From NCBI RefSeq assembly GCF_921293095.1, contig NC_060250.1, positions 113,346,629 to 113,410,628 on the forward strand: a stretch of DNA of 64,000 nucleotides, given 5' to 3'. The notes below the pieces were generated by a model that saw only the letters and a list, made by a program, of their open reading frames with translations, was not told the DNA's origin and made no database searches. Made by a program: the position numbers and the translations under genes. Shown here in pieces: positions 1 to 10,069 of this stretch (its first letter is position 1; each line of letters begins with the position of its first letter). Source of the stretch: Ischnura elegans (taxonomy: Eukaryota; Arthropoda; Insecta; Odonata; Coenagrionidae).

Positions 1-660
1 CAGGTGAGTGAGAGTGCCACAGTCAGAAAAAAATGTATGCATGCCACTTAAACGTTTCTAGCAGACTGAAATATATAAAAAGGGGATAAAATGTGCAATT
101 GTGTCAGGCTCAACTATGTGGAAATTAATACTCTAAAATGAAAAGGAGACTTCGTTGATTTCCACTGATTTATTTTGTCCGTATGACATGTCGTATGGAC
201 GAAATAAATCAGTGGAAATCAACAAAGTCTCCTTTTCATTTTTGAGGGGATAAAATGTTATTTATAGACTGAATATAGGATTATTATGTAAATAGCACAT
301 TTTTTTCATATAAGTCTGAGTAGTAGAGATATAAAAAATAGGTAGCGTAATAAAAAATAAGTTCAAACTTACGCTTTATTATGAACTACAATGAAACCTC
401 TCATTTACTGATACAAATGCTCCTAGTCAGAGGTGACCTAAGTCTTAATATTGCACTGCAAGTAGTATAGTGTAGGAATTTAAGCCAGCTGTATGAAATA
501 CTTTTATTAAAAAACACCATTTTTTGACAGATCAATCAGAAAACTCATGGCGATGGTGTCTGTAAAAGAGTAAAAGTGTGTCAAAAAAGTGTCCATGTCA
601 ATGAGAGGGAGAATATGTATATTAGAGGTTCTATCCTTATTCAAATGCATATTCTTCTGC
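1..660. other. Non-coding stretch with a hairpin insertion
   Basis: No exon can be supported here. The stretch lies downstream of the visible part of the minus-strand RUSF1 gene and may be intronic to it if the last RUSF1 exon lies beyond the window edge. Its one clear structure is the hairpin at 131-246, listed separately. The rest is AT-rich unique-looking sequence. Confidence 0.5.
131..246. repeat. Inverted repeat (hairpin), 56-bp arms
   Basis: Arms at 131-186 and 191-246 are near-exact reverse complements (about 50 of 56 positions) around a 4-base loop (catg). The direct repeat aggggataaaatgt occurs at 81-94 and again at 245-258, so the inserted unit could be about 150 bp (95-244) bounded by a 14-bp target duplication. 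This suggests a small non-autonomous foldback element. No coding capacity is seen. Confidence 0.8.
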
Positions 661-685
661 CAGGGAAATGAATACTATTCGTAAG

Positions 686-1250
686 TCAGAGGTGTCCGTG
701 AACAGTGGTTTCACTGAAGGTACATTTTTTTTCAAATTGAGGCAGTTCAGTGTGGCATTTTTTAGTATATTCCCTCCCTACCCCAAAAATTTCATTTCTG
801 GTACCTCCCCTAAAAATTCCTCCAAAAATCCTCTGAACTTCTCCCGCTGAGGACTTTTCGCTCAAAGGCCTTCGACTCAAAGTCTTGGACCTCTGTCTCT
901 GAATTTCTGCTATCTGAACTCTGCCATCAGAACCAGCCATCAGCCCCTTTTCCACAGCTTCCTCAAAGTATTGGTATTCTGGAGACAATTTGTGTGCTAA
1001 CATTCGGTCCCTTGTCATCTACACAATGTATGATGATGCTTCTTGACAAAGCTATTTTATCAGCCAAATACATATTTGACATTTATATCACCGAAATGTT
1101 GGGCAAAAATTTAAAAAACTAGTTTCTACCACCTTGCCTCCATCAGCATATGATTTTTCTCTGGGCTAACAACAGAGAAAGTTCATAAGAAGCCTTCACT
1201 GTACTCTCCATTTTGTCATTTCTCTTCTGGAATGAGAATTGTTGGCCAGC
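686..1250 (-). pseudogene. Decayed hAT transposase (GTF2IRD2/ZBED5-like)
   Basis: Read on the minus strand, pieces in shifting frames resemble domesticated and insect hAT transposases of the GTF2IRD2/FAM200/ZBED5 type. VKASYELSLLLAQRK lies near 1210-1150, then YADGGKVVE-like residues, then DKIALSRS at about 1060-1035, and SPEYQYFEEAV near 985-950. These match the family order 'ASYE..LLA.R.KP..DGG..VK', 'ISLSR.TV' and 'IPEFQYFSIAVDEST'. Frameshifts and stops interrupt every block and the catalytic residues are not preserved, so this is a fossil. An open frame from 1018 to 686 covers part of it but is not an independent gene. Family assignment is from recalled motif order; a profile search against hAT transposases would settle it. 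Confidence 0.5.
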
Positions 1251-1899
1251 CAGAGATTTATTTTTTTTTACTCATAAATTTCGTTCACAAGTGTGATCCA
1301 ACAGGATATGTACTGTTGCACTCACCAAGCAGTTGTTTGAAATGTCAAGGTTCAATTACTTTCACACTGCAACACAAATTCTACATATCAAACAAACAGG
1401 GTAGAAAGTATTTTGATTCATAAACAAAAATTCTTCTTCCCCAAAAGTTTTAAAATCACAAATTGCAATATCTTCCTCAGATTTTCCATTCTATGTCAAA
1501 GGTTTACTCATGGAAATAGTGGAAATGACAATTTCAAAACAGTGAAACTCAGTTTTTCAGTTTTTTTTAAATTCCAATAAGCCTTCACGTGCCACTGCTA
1601 AAACTCTGGATTGCTACTCTGTGGCACGGACGCCACAGATTAGCCATATATTTTTCTTACCCAGGATTTCCATCTTCATTTTTCGAGCTGTTAATACACC
1701 TTATCTAAGCTCTCCTTCCTATGATTGCAAGTCAGCTTTAACGCTTGAAACACAAGTTCGATTGGATGTGCCCCAATTTCTATCACCAAAATCCTATTTC
1801 TTACTTGTTCTATGCTGCCTGCTCTCTAACCCAGTTTCCTGATAAATACCAAAGCTAACTCTCGTTGACTTTCCTCCCCATCACTATGTACTACTCTAT
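1251..1899. other. Non-coding, nothing recognised
   Basis: Short open frames occur on both strands but none shows a domain, a conserved splice pattern or a signal peptide. This is probably spacer between the hAT fossil and the non-LTR element. Confidence 0.4.
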
Positions 1900-3515
1900 G
1901 GGTCAACTTTACATGCCCACTAGCAATCATATCCCTTGAGGAAATAATCAGGAAAATACCAGGCGAGAAAAATCTAGCAGTGATGGGGGAACGCTTTAGT
2001 CACAAAATAAAAGGATGGAAACGTAAAGGAGAATTTGGATTATGAATGTAAAATGAGTAAGGAGAAAAAGCATTAGAATTTTTCAGGAGAAATAAATAAT
2101 CAATCAGAAACACATGTTACAATCATCGCAAAAGGCAGAGTAACACATGGAAGACTCCTCGGGATATGGGGTGATACTTTAAGAAAGATGATTATGATGA
2201 TGATACCAGATTTTTAGAGGTTTAGGAATGCTGTGAAAAACTTGTACAGCTTTCCTGGGGCAGATGAGGATTCAGATCATAACCTGATTAGAACTTATAA
2301 AAGGCAATGTAAGGCTCATAAGACTATGGAAAATTAGAGAGGAGCGGAAATGGAACATGGAATCTCTGATGAGGGGTTATGAGGAGGGAATGTCAGGAAC
2401 TGAAGAAACTGTGGTTAATGGCAGAAGTCATAAAAGGAATTCAGTAGAGAGGAATGCAAAAGAAATTATATACTTAAAATTTAATAATCAATTACTGTGA
2501 TAAACCAACAGGGGAAGGGATGCAAGGTGCAAAAGACAGTGTGAGGAAAAGAATAAGTTTCAGAAGGAGGAAGAGATAAGCACGCTGTTTGACAGGTTAG
2601 GGTCGCCGTCAGGTGGCAAAAGAGGGCAAGTCTTATCAAAAATTAAGGCTGAAGACGGTATGTGAGCATACTGTGGTTCCAACTAGATAGAAGACAAATG
2701 TGGAAGATCTGTAGGACAGCAGAAACATCAGACAGATTAAACATAGTGGAGGAAAGTGCAGTGGAAGAGGATAATCTAGGGCTAGGGATCTTAGATGGGG
2801 AGAGACATTAGTGACCTGAAAGCTAGGAAAGCAGTTGGAGAGGACAGCATCCCACAAGAACTTAAGAAGGGATGAGTTTGGATTCAGAAAAGGAAAGTCA
2901 ACTCAAAATGCAATAGCAGTAATGAGATCCCTGGTAGATAGGAATAAAAAATATAATCAGAACATGCATAATTGTCTTGTGGATTTTGAAAAAGCATTTG
3001 ATTTAATAGACTGGGTAAAGTTTATGGAGATCCTACAGAAAATAAGCATAAATTGGAGGGATAGATGACTCATTTGTGGTCTGTGTATGCTAAGACTGTG
3101 TAAGGAAGGTTAGCAGATGGAGAATCAGCATGGGTAAGCATTGAGCACGGAGTGCAGCAAGGCTCTCCACCGTTGTCATTGCTTTTTAACCTATATGCTG
3201 CAGATATGGTAAGAGAGGCATGGGATGAGTTGGAAGTAGGGGTTTAAGTAGGGAGAGTGATGTTTAAATCAGTGAGGTTCGCGGATGATCAGGAGTTGGT
3301 GAGAGGACTGCAAGCTCTAGTGGATGCGTTAGACTGGCGTTGCAAGCAATATGACATGAGGATTAACCCCGAGAAGATTAAAGTTATGCAGTTTTGTATA
3401 GCATCACAAGCTGGGAATGCGAGAGACAAGATAAAAGAAGGTAGGCAAAAACTTGAGCAAGTAGAGCAATCAATTATTTGGGCAGCACATTAGAGGAAAA
3501 CAGTTTCACCATTAA
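1900..3515 (+). mobile_element. Degenerate non-LTR retrotransposon (EN + RT)
   Basis: Fragments in several frames follow the order of a non-LTR pol protein. Endonuclease-like pieces are at about 1960-2290, ending in GADEDSDHNLI (2255-2295), which matches the 'GAD.DSDHNLL' end of the EN domain. A linker rich in K and E follows. The reverse transcriptase palm and fingers are seen as FGFRKGKSTQNAIAV (about 2875-2920), VDFEKAFDLIDWVKFMEIL (2980-3035), GVQQGSPPLSLLFNLYAAD (3150-3210) and the catalytic FADD box (3280-3292), followed by MRINPEKIKVM. A frameshift precedes NYLGSTLEEN at 3470-3500. The 3' end is lost. Stops and frameshifts make it non-functional. It lies antisense inside RUSF1, just 3' of the last visible exon. 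It looks like the same clade as the elements at 21270, 27140 and 33218; the exact clade (RTE, Jockey or other) is not resolved. Confidence 0.8.
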
Positions 3516-3555
3516 ATATCTTATAAAATGCAGAAAGATAGTCAAATTTACATAC

Positions 3556-3815
3556 CAGCGGCTCCTTGGAGGCAAGACATGTTGATATCCCAAGTTGAAC
3601 AGCATGAAAGTATGCTTTTATCACATCTTGAGGTGTTTCATCCTGTCTCAGAATCACATGAATACATCTTTTCCTTCCATCCACAATGAGTAAGTAGGGT
3701 CTTTGCTTTTGAATGTTTGTGACTAGTTTTAGGAGATCTGATTTAGACTTTAATGAAGATGAAGCTGAGGATATGGACTGCCCAACTTTTATTTTAAAAC
3801 CACACAGGCTCTTGT
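3556..3815 (-). CDS. RUSF1: RUSF1 coding exon 7 (last visible)
   Basis: Acceptor aaattacag; the two leading bases complete an Asp codon from exon 6. Encodes SLCGFKIKVGQSISSASSSL, a Ser/Lys-rich linker, then KQRPYLLIVDGRKRCIHVIL and TPQDVIKAYFHAVQLGISTC, matching the family's C-terminal 'YLL......VQVVLN..A.P.TILRAATHG' region. Ends in phase 0 at GTATGT. The 2.4 kb intron before it contains three repeats. Confidence 0.88.
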
Positions 3816-6800
3816 CTGTAATTTAATGGAAGATGGTAAGTACAAATTAGGGTGGATCTGCTACTTGGCTGAAATGAAATTTAAAACTACACGTCATAAA
3901 GCCAATTAAAATAGGATATATTTACCGGTTTTTTGGTTGATTAGCAACCATCATCGGAGGAGGATGTGTCTCAGACTGTCCGAGGATGTGGTAAGAGTGA
4001 ATAGTGGTGAGGAGGGTAAGGTGTTGATTTGTGGCGCATTAGCTGCCACAACATGGAGTTGGACCAGTGGATAGGTGTTTGACTCCCAATCGAATGGCCC
4101 ACGTTCGATTCTTGGCGCCAGCCGGAGCTTTTTCTGTCTCTTTCCAGAGAAATTACAGAATGTTCGCGGAAGTTCTGATGTGGCATTCGAGAGAAGTTCG
4201 CCGCCAATATATATACAAGCCATCTCGGCTACCAGAGCAGTCTGTATTTTAAAGCGGCAATAATCGCTCCTCTACAGCAACCTCATAAGATTATTATTTA
4301 GCCTAACAATTGCTACAGATGTAATGATGTCAGGGCCCAACTGTGATATCCTCGACACCATCCCCCTGGCTTCATCGATGGGACCCTCCCGATCTATGAT
4401 GTCATCACATCAACACCACACCTCACTCTCACAACATCCTCGGACAAGTTGAGATGCAATCCCCTCCCCGATGACGGTTGCCTAGCCAACCAACAAACTG
4501 GTTTTGAAGATATTAGTACATATTTTTATTGCCTTTAATAGATACACTTCTAAATTTCATGGTACAACTGCAATTTTGTATTCAAGATAACATTGTAAAA
4601 AAACTGGTTTCTAACAAATGACTTAATAATTAATGACAACAAAACCCAGTTATTATATTATTCCGTGTCTAATTCCTTGAAACAAAAAGAAAATATTGTG
4701 AGGCTCAATAATAGTTTACCATATATCAATGTTGACAGTCTCAAGTTTTTAGGCTTAAATATAGATACTAACCTAAACTGGAGTAGCCACATTAATAATA
4801 TTTGCAATAAAATGAATAAAACTGTATTTGCTATGAGAATAATCATGGAAACCTGTTCTAAGACAGCAGCATTAACATTATATCATGCTAACATGCACAG
4901 CCTACTACAATATGGCATTATATACTGGGGACAAGCCTCAATGGTGTACATAGAGAGATTATTCAGGATCCAGAAAAGAGCTATACGGGTCTTAAATGAC
5001 CTGAAGTCATGTGAATCTTGCAAAAATTATTTCATCAAAGATAGAATTCTAACTCTTCCCTGTATTTACATACTTAACGTAATTATATTTGTTAAAAATA
5101 ACCCTCATCTGTACACACCACATTTGAGTTGTCACAAATACCAAACCAGACATCCTAATAATTTTAATAGTATATTCCACAAAAAAGCATTTTATGAAAA
5201 AAGTGTACTTTACACAGGAATTCAGTATTTCAATAAGGTACCAGACACAATGAAAACAATGAAAGATAATAAGAAATTCTCTTCTGTGATTAAACAAATT
5301 CTTTGTAAAAAGGCTTTTTATTCACTAAATGAATTCATAAATGACAAAAATGCCTTCACATTATAGGTATAATTATAAACCACAGGATTTCGAATCCAAA
5401 TATTTGTAGGATGTCAATTTTATAATGTAACATTGTATTTTGATTGTTATGTATATTGTGCCTTGGTGTACACCATAGTGTACTGACTTGTATATATCCT
5501 TTACTGACTTTATGTACTTGACTATTACCTTATATGTACTTGATCATTACTATTGACTTGCCTTGTAAAATTGAAGGTTAATAAATTTATTATTATTACT
5601 ATAACATTATGCATTTAATTTCACGCAATGAAATTCAACTATAGTATTGGTACAAAGATTTACCCTGATCCTATTCTATTCTTCATCATCAACCAATTTT
5701 TGTGTATTAAAAATTCATGATAATTATTATTACAAATAATAAAACAAAATAACTATAAATCATAAAAGAAAAACAGTTCTGCATTTATTTCCCAATTGAA
5801 AAAAGTTGCAACACTTTATATCACGAACATTTGTAAAAATCTTTCGTTATGTAAAAGAGAATCTTTGATCATGAATAAAGTTGTCTATGGGGAGATTTGC
5901 TGAGAATGAAGATGAGAATTGCATAAAATATGCATCGAGGAGATTGGGTAATTGAGTTCTATGTGAAAGTAGGCAAAATACTTAGAATTTATGATTACTG
6001 GTATGATGGCCCATGCCAAACCAACTATAAAATATCAATTTTGCATAAGGGTAACGCTAAGCTGCAACCACACCATGAAACTTACTTCATTAAAGGCAAA
6101 AATATTTCATAAGCTTCCATGAACTTTGAAAAAAAATTGATCTAAGAAAAGAATACAAATTAATCTTAAGTAACACAACTAGCCAATTAAACAAAAATAT
6201 GGAGTATTGAAAAAAAAAGAATAACTCCAAATTCCATTCAAGACTTACCTGATATGCCACGTCCCAGGAAAGCAGACTCTTGAGCATTAACTACTTCAGG
6301 AGAGAGGATTCTTCCCCTGGTTAAGTAGGTTTCCAAGAGAATAAGAAATCGTGGAACATTCAAAGTCTTGAATTTGATTGATTTCACAGCTCTGTAGTTG
6401 GCATACAGATGCATGAAGGTTAGTAAAACAAAGAATTTCCACTCCAAACTAAAGAAAGATGAAAACATTTTGACATCACATAAAACATCCCTCCAATGTA
6501 CTCAATAAATATGACATACACTATAAAAGCAGTTAGCAAAATTAAAGGAAAGGCATGGATGACTACAAATAGTCACTAAAAAGTGTTTCTTTGGAGAGTC
6601 CATCACATGTGATTTCAATAGCTAACTCAATAATTATTCATGCAAGTCAAAATGAAGCATGCAGATGCAGCATCATGCCACACACTACTTTTGATTTTTG
6701 TATCATTTGCAGCCCTTCCTCTCCAATCAATGCCTTGACCAATCCACCAAAGAACACAGCCTTGGGGAATGATTTTATTCAACTCACTAATTATCCCACA

Positions 6801-9598
6801 GCCAGACATGAGGTAGAGAAGTGGCTTTATTTAATCCTTTCACTGCTGTTCAATCTCTGAAAACCTTCTCCTCACATGCTGCGAAAAGGTTAAAATGCGT
6901 TTCGTGGAGCCTTGGAGCAGGTACATCCACGATGGGCGTGGTACACCCTCTGAAAGGTCGCTAATCCGGGACCCTTTCCTCGACGAGCTCACCCTAGCTG
7001 GGCCCTCTCTTTGACCCTCCGAGCAGGGGGCCTCCCTCCCCAAAAGTGACCGCTCTGACTGCATTTTGAAAATCTATCAATCAATCCGATCATCAAAAAA
7101 TGATTGTTTGCATCGCACTCCTGCCAATCAAGCAATCAAGAACGTCTTTGAACTGTGTTTCTGTGATGAAAAATAACGATTTTGTTAACATTGCTAAAAA
7201 CGTGGCTGCGGACCACAGGAAAATGACCATTTTAGCAAAGTTAACAAAATTGTTACTTTCCATTGCAGAAACGCGGTTCTAAGATGTACTTGATTGCTTG
7301 ATTGGCAGGAGTGTGACGCAAACAATCATTTTTTGATGATCGGATTCGGATTGATTGATAGATTTTTAAAATGCAGTCAAAGCGGTCACTTTTGGGGAGG
7401 GAGGCCCCCCGCTCGGAGGGTCGAAGAGAGGGGCCAGCAAGGATGAGCTCGTCGAGGAAAGGGTCTCGAATCAGCCACCTTTTGGAGTGCTTCGGTGAAA
7501 GTGCCGAGCGTATGGCAAGGAGGAAGAAAAGGTACGTTCACAGCAGTCTGCCGTGCGAACGTACCGGGTACATTCACAGCAGTGAAAGGGTTAACCAAGT
7601 TTAGAGCACCTGCTTTATCTATAAATGCAATTTTCACCAAGGTTGGAGAGGATTTGCTTAGCTTGAGTCTAGTAATCTAAGGTATTACTAAGGTTCCAAA
7701 GTAAATCACGAGTAACAGGATGATCAAGACTCACTGAGTAGACCCAATATGGGAAAGTAGAAAAACACCCATTATGGATGCAAATAAGTTGACTAGGGTC
7801 TCTTGGCTTCCATCTTTTGCCGATACATCAGCCATATTGTTCCTGATAGACTGAAAATTAAGAATATATTGATCAGATAACTTCAATAAAAAATAAAGAA
7901 AACTTAATGAGAAAGAAGGGGTAAAATATATGCAATCAATACCTGGTGTTGAGTGATGGCTGCTCTTGTAGCCCCACCAGAAACTCCAACTATGGCTTTG
8001 AGAGTGGTAGAGACACACAATACTTGCGTCACATAGCCAGGGACATAAGGCACCATCAGCTCAATAGTCATCGCTGCATCATTCAGAATGTCTGCCACAA
8101 GCCTCCATTGCTTACAGTTCGAATCAAGTGAAGTACTGAACATGAAAATGATGGAAATGAAATAATATGCTTTATGTATTAAATACTATCATCAAATTTA
8201 CTGAAAAGGTATGAGCCACAAAACTTGAAAAGTGACTATAATAATGACAAGAGGGCTGATGAAAACAATAGGAAATGATGCACTACTGGTATATTAATTT
8301 TGATAAAAATGCAGATGATATGGTAATCATGAAAGGATCAATTAGAAATATCGATGACAAAGCCTAGTGTGGGAGGACTGGTAAGCCCAGAACAGCACAC
8401 ACACACACTAGATTCTATTAAGTGGCATCTATAGAATTTGACAATATATTTCTTTCAATTGAATGATTATATACAAAGTAACACATAAAAGTAATGTTAA
8501 TTCGAAGTGCATAATCACCTTGATGTCAAAAACTGAAATAATTGCTGAAGTATTAGAATGATGGGACTAGTAAAAACAACCATCAAAACATCATTCCTCA
8601 AATAATGTTATATATTGCATTTTAGAGATGAAATCATTGAATAGCAATTATAAAGGTTAACATAACAAGTAAATTTCATAACACCTTTTTAGCAAGGTAA
8701 AATTACAGTGAAATGAGTAGGCATTCAGGTTTTTAAAATTTGAGTATTTTGACAGCAAAAAAACTTAAAAATGCCAAGAAAAACAAACTTAATTGAAACA
8801 ATACATCATATTTGTACAGTCCACTCGATGTACAGCATTTTAGTAGATAACTGAATCGTTGATCACTGGAGTTTGGAGACACTCACAAGGCTACGGTAAG
8901 ACAAGCATTATACCATGGTCGAAGGGTTAACGGCTCCCAAGCTAAACTAACCTCTTCCACCAGGCGAACAATATCCTGCCAATCATTCCAGTCCCGTCCT
9001 TTAAAATCCAAGTTATTGCAGCGGCTAGTGGTGTAGCAGCATTGTCACCCACACCTACTCCCTCCATTATGGCACGAGTCGTCAGGGTTCCCGTAATGGT
9101 GCTACAAAAAGCCTTTGTCCCCAGAAAGAAGAGTCTATGTTACGAAAGTCAGCCTTTGAGAGAGCTCGAGATGCCAGAAACTCATGTTTCAATTCTTCTT
9201 TGTTTATTATAAGTCAAGTCGAGATATTTCAAAAGCTGTACTTTTTATTACAACACGAATTTTGGTCAAAGTACCTGGATGGTGTCCCACTTTTGATAGT
9301 CGAAGTAATCCTCGCTGACACTGACTGGATATCCATGGGGCAAGAAAATTTGTCTGAAGAAGCAGGCTATGCTCTCAAATATTGTTTTATGAATATTTGT
9401 TCCCGAGGTGACTTTCACGATGTTTTCCTGGTCTTTTAAACATTTTTGAAGTCATCACAATGAAAGCGGTAACCAAAAAAAACAACAAATACTAAGATAT
9501 AACGAAGTTTGTACCAAGTACCTACCTGGAGGTTTGACGTAAGCGATTTCAACTCCATTTGGCCCATATTTTTCTTTGAATACAACTTGATGCTGCAT
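3556..9598 (-). CDS. RUSF1: RUS1 family protein (DUF647), 7 visible exons
   Basis: This is the animal orthologue of the ROOT UV-B SENSITIVE family (human RUSF1, formerly C16orf58), predicted membrane proteins whose biochemical role in animals is not established. Exons in transcript order: 9598-9526, 9432-9275, 9112-8952, 8135-7943, 7850-7735, 6448-6249, 3815-3556. Phases 1, 0, 2, 0, 2, 1, 0 match at every junction and the donors are GT (GTAGGT, GTACTT, GTTAGT, GTATTG, GTGAGT, GTAAGT, GTATGT). Signature residues include FLPHGYPVSVSEDYFDYQKW, ATPLAAAITWILKDGTGMIG, FAWWKS, CKQWRLVADILND, GGATRAAITQHQ, RNNMADVSAKDGSQETLVNL, HLYANYRAV and PYLLIVDGRKR. The start ATG at 9598 is preceded by an in-frame stop eight codons upstream. 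The visible 387 codons against about 468 in human mean the C-terminal part (including the expected GW/EWR region) is missing here, either beyond position 1 or unrecognised. Introns are full of repeats. Confidence 0.93.
3924..4502. mobile_element. Terminal-inverted-repeat element, about 580 bp
   Basis: The ends are inverted copies of each other. The left end (3924-3957) reads accggttttttggttgatta then gcaaccatcatcgg; the right end (4468-4502) is its diverged complement. A second inverted pair lies inside (gtccgaggatg near 3978, catcctcggac near 4434). No transposase is encoded. The interior carries a tRNA-like segment (listed next). No convincing target duplication is visible, so the superfamily is undecided. 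It sits in the RUSF1 intron between exons 6 and 7. Confidence 0.6.
4047..4122 (+). repeat. tRNA-like (SINE-head) segment
   Basis: The segment has a box A-like part (ttggaccagtggataggtg) and a box B-like part (cacgttcgattcttggcgc) at tRNA spacing. The acceptor stem does not close properly, so it is not a functional tRNA. It may be the promoter of an old SINE trapped inside the 3924-4502 element. Confidence 0.4.
4510..5600 (+). mobile_element. 5'-truncated Jockey/CR1-type retrotransposon
   Basis: An uninterrupted 233-codon frame at 4665-5366 matches the C-terminus of Jockey/CR1-superfamily pol proteins. KFLGLNIDTNLNWSSHI is the typical 'FLG..ID..L.W..HI' block after the RT domain, followed by LQYGIIYWGQA, the 'YGI.YWG' block, and IERLFRIQKRAIRVL, the 'LQKRAIR.' block. 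The C-terminal LYTGIQYFNKVPDTMK matches 'SIKLYNKLP..IK'. Upstream sequence to 4510 extends the same frame with breaks. A 3' UTR and a (TTA)-type tail end near 5600 (aatttattattattactat). It is 5'-truncated by typical target-primed insertion and lies antisense in the RUSF1 intron. The long open frame suggests a fairly recent insertion. Confidence 0.85.
5601..6248. other. RUSF1 intron, nothing else recognised
   Basis: AT-rich intronic sequence. Short open frames on both strands show no domain. Confidence 0.5.
6249..6448 (-). CDS. RUSF1: RUSF1 coding exon 6
   Basis: Acceptor tctttag; encodes LEWKFFVLLTFMHLYANYRA followed by VKSIKFKTLNVPRFLILLET and YLTRGRILSPEVVNAQESAF, matching human 'HIYANYRAVRALVMETLNEGRL..V...L.RGEVL.P...N..E'. 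Ends in phase 1 at a strong GTAAGT donor. Confidence 0.93.
6831..7594. mobile_element. piggyBac-like foldback MITE with TTAA ends
   Basis: The element begins TTAA-TCCTTTCACTGCTGT (6831) and ends ACAGCAGTGAAAGGG-TTAA (7594). TTAA target sites with CCY...RGG termini are the piggyBac signature. Long subterminal arms are also inverted: about 6950-7165 pairs with about 7245-7470 (for example cctttcctcgacgagctcac against its complement, and gattgattgatagattttta against its complement). The middle (7165-7245) is a loop that also has internal symmetry. No transposase is present, so mobilisation would need a piggyBac enzyme in trans. It lies in the RUSF1 intron between exons 5 and 6. Confidence 0.8.
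7735..7850 (-). CDS. RUSF1: RUSF1 coding exon 5
   Basis: After the acceptor aattttcag, encodes SIRNNMADVSAKDGSQETLV and then a hydrophobic segment NLFASIMGVFLLSHIGST, a likely membrane span. RNNMADVSAKD.SQETLVNL is nearly invariant from plants to animals. Donor GTGAGT, phase 2. Confidence 0.93.
7943..8135 (-). CDS. RUSF1: RUSF1 coding exon 4
   Basis: Begins with one base completing Ser, then TSLDSNCKQWRLVADILNDA, a hydrophobic span (MTIELMVPYVPGYVTQVLCV) and VGVSGGATRAAITQHQ. It ends in phase 0 at a GTATTG donor. The GGATRAA..QHQ block is family-diagnostic. Confidence 0.93.
8136..8951. other. RUSF1 intron 3, no genes
   Basis: AT-rich intronic sequence with a short (AC)n run at about 8397-8409. 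No repeat family or exon was recognised. Confidence 0.6.
8952..9112 (-). CDS. RUSF1: RUSF1 coding exon 3
   Basis: Encodes AFCSTITGTLTTRAIMEGVG, then VGDNAATPLAAAITWILKDG and TGMIGRILFAWWK, aligned without gaps to the conserved core of human RUSF1 (GSLATQAV...TWLVKDSTGMLGRIVFAWWKG). Ends two bases into a codon (donor GTTAGT). Confidence 0.93.
9275..9432 (-). CDS. RUSF1: RUSF1 coding exon 2
   Basis: Encodes QENIVKVTSGTNIHKTIFES and then the family hallmark FLPHGYPVSVSEDYFDYQKW, ending DTIQ in phase 0 at a GTACTT donor. The acceptor is taken at ...aaaag just before the Asp codon because only that position fits exon 1 phase; its polypyrimidine tract is weak. Confidence 0.9.
9526..9598 (-). CDS. 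RUSF1: RUSF1 coding exon 1
   Basis: The exon starts MQHQVVFKEKYGPNGVEIAY and ends after 24 codons plus one base at a GTAGGT donor. An in-frame TAA lies upstream of the ATG, so this is the likely start. The N-terminus is the least conserved part of the family; the junction codon with exon 2 reads Asp. Confidence 0.8.
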
Positions 9599-10069
9599 TG
9601 TAAACTTAGGATGGTAATTTTAGCATTCAATAAGGAGTGAATCACCACTAAATAAAACAGTTAGAAATGTAAACAGTTATAAACAAAGTTATGTCACACC
9701 AACATATCGACCGCCACGAATGGAGCCACGTTCAGACAAATGAATACCGTTAATATCAAAAGAAATTTACTCGAATACGGCTGTAAAATATTAAATGTAA
9801 CGAAAAAAATTCGGTGTAAGCCCTTAATTTTTTAATTAGAATATATTTCAGATCAAAATATTGTTCTCTAAGATTTCCTTGGGTATGTTATTGTTTGGTC
9901 GAGTGCTCACGCTGGCCGAGAGATGTCAGTGTGCCAGTTGCTTCGCAGACGACGATCCGTCAATTCTATAACCGCGAAACTAACCGTTGGAGCGCGTGTG
10001 GCGATGCATAGATACGAATCTATGAAGTTTTAAGTGTTGTTTGTGATCACGGGAAATGCTTACAGAAAA
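9599..10069. promoter_or_regulatory. Divergent promoter region, RUSF1 / TRAF
   Basis: The start codons of RUSF1 (minus) and the TRAF-like gene (plus) are 471 bp apart, so both 5' UTRs and both core promoters must lie here unless upstream non-coding exons exist. No TATA box is placed convincingly. A TCAGT arthropod initiator-like motif on the plus strand at 9926-9930 sits about 140 bp before the TRAF ATG, inside a locally GC-richer block (9900-10010). The control function is inferred from layout. Confidence 0.5.

Noticed and set aside
686..1018. Open frame with a splice-acceptor-like upstream sequence, considered as the last RUSF1 exon
   Set aside because: Its residues do not match the RUS1 C-terminus, and motifs in it and in shifted frames upstream fit a decayed hAT transposase.
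9137..9439. 100-codon plus-strand frame
   Set aside because: It is the antisense shadow of RUSF1 exons 2 and 3.
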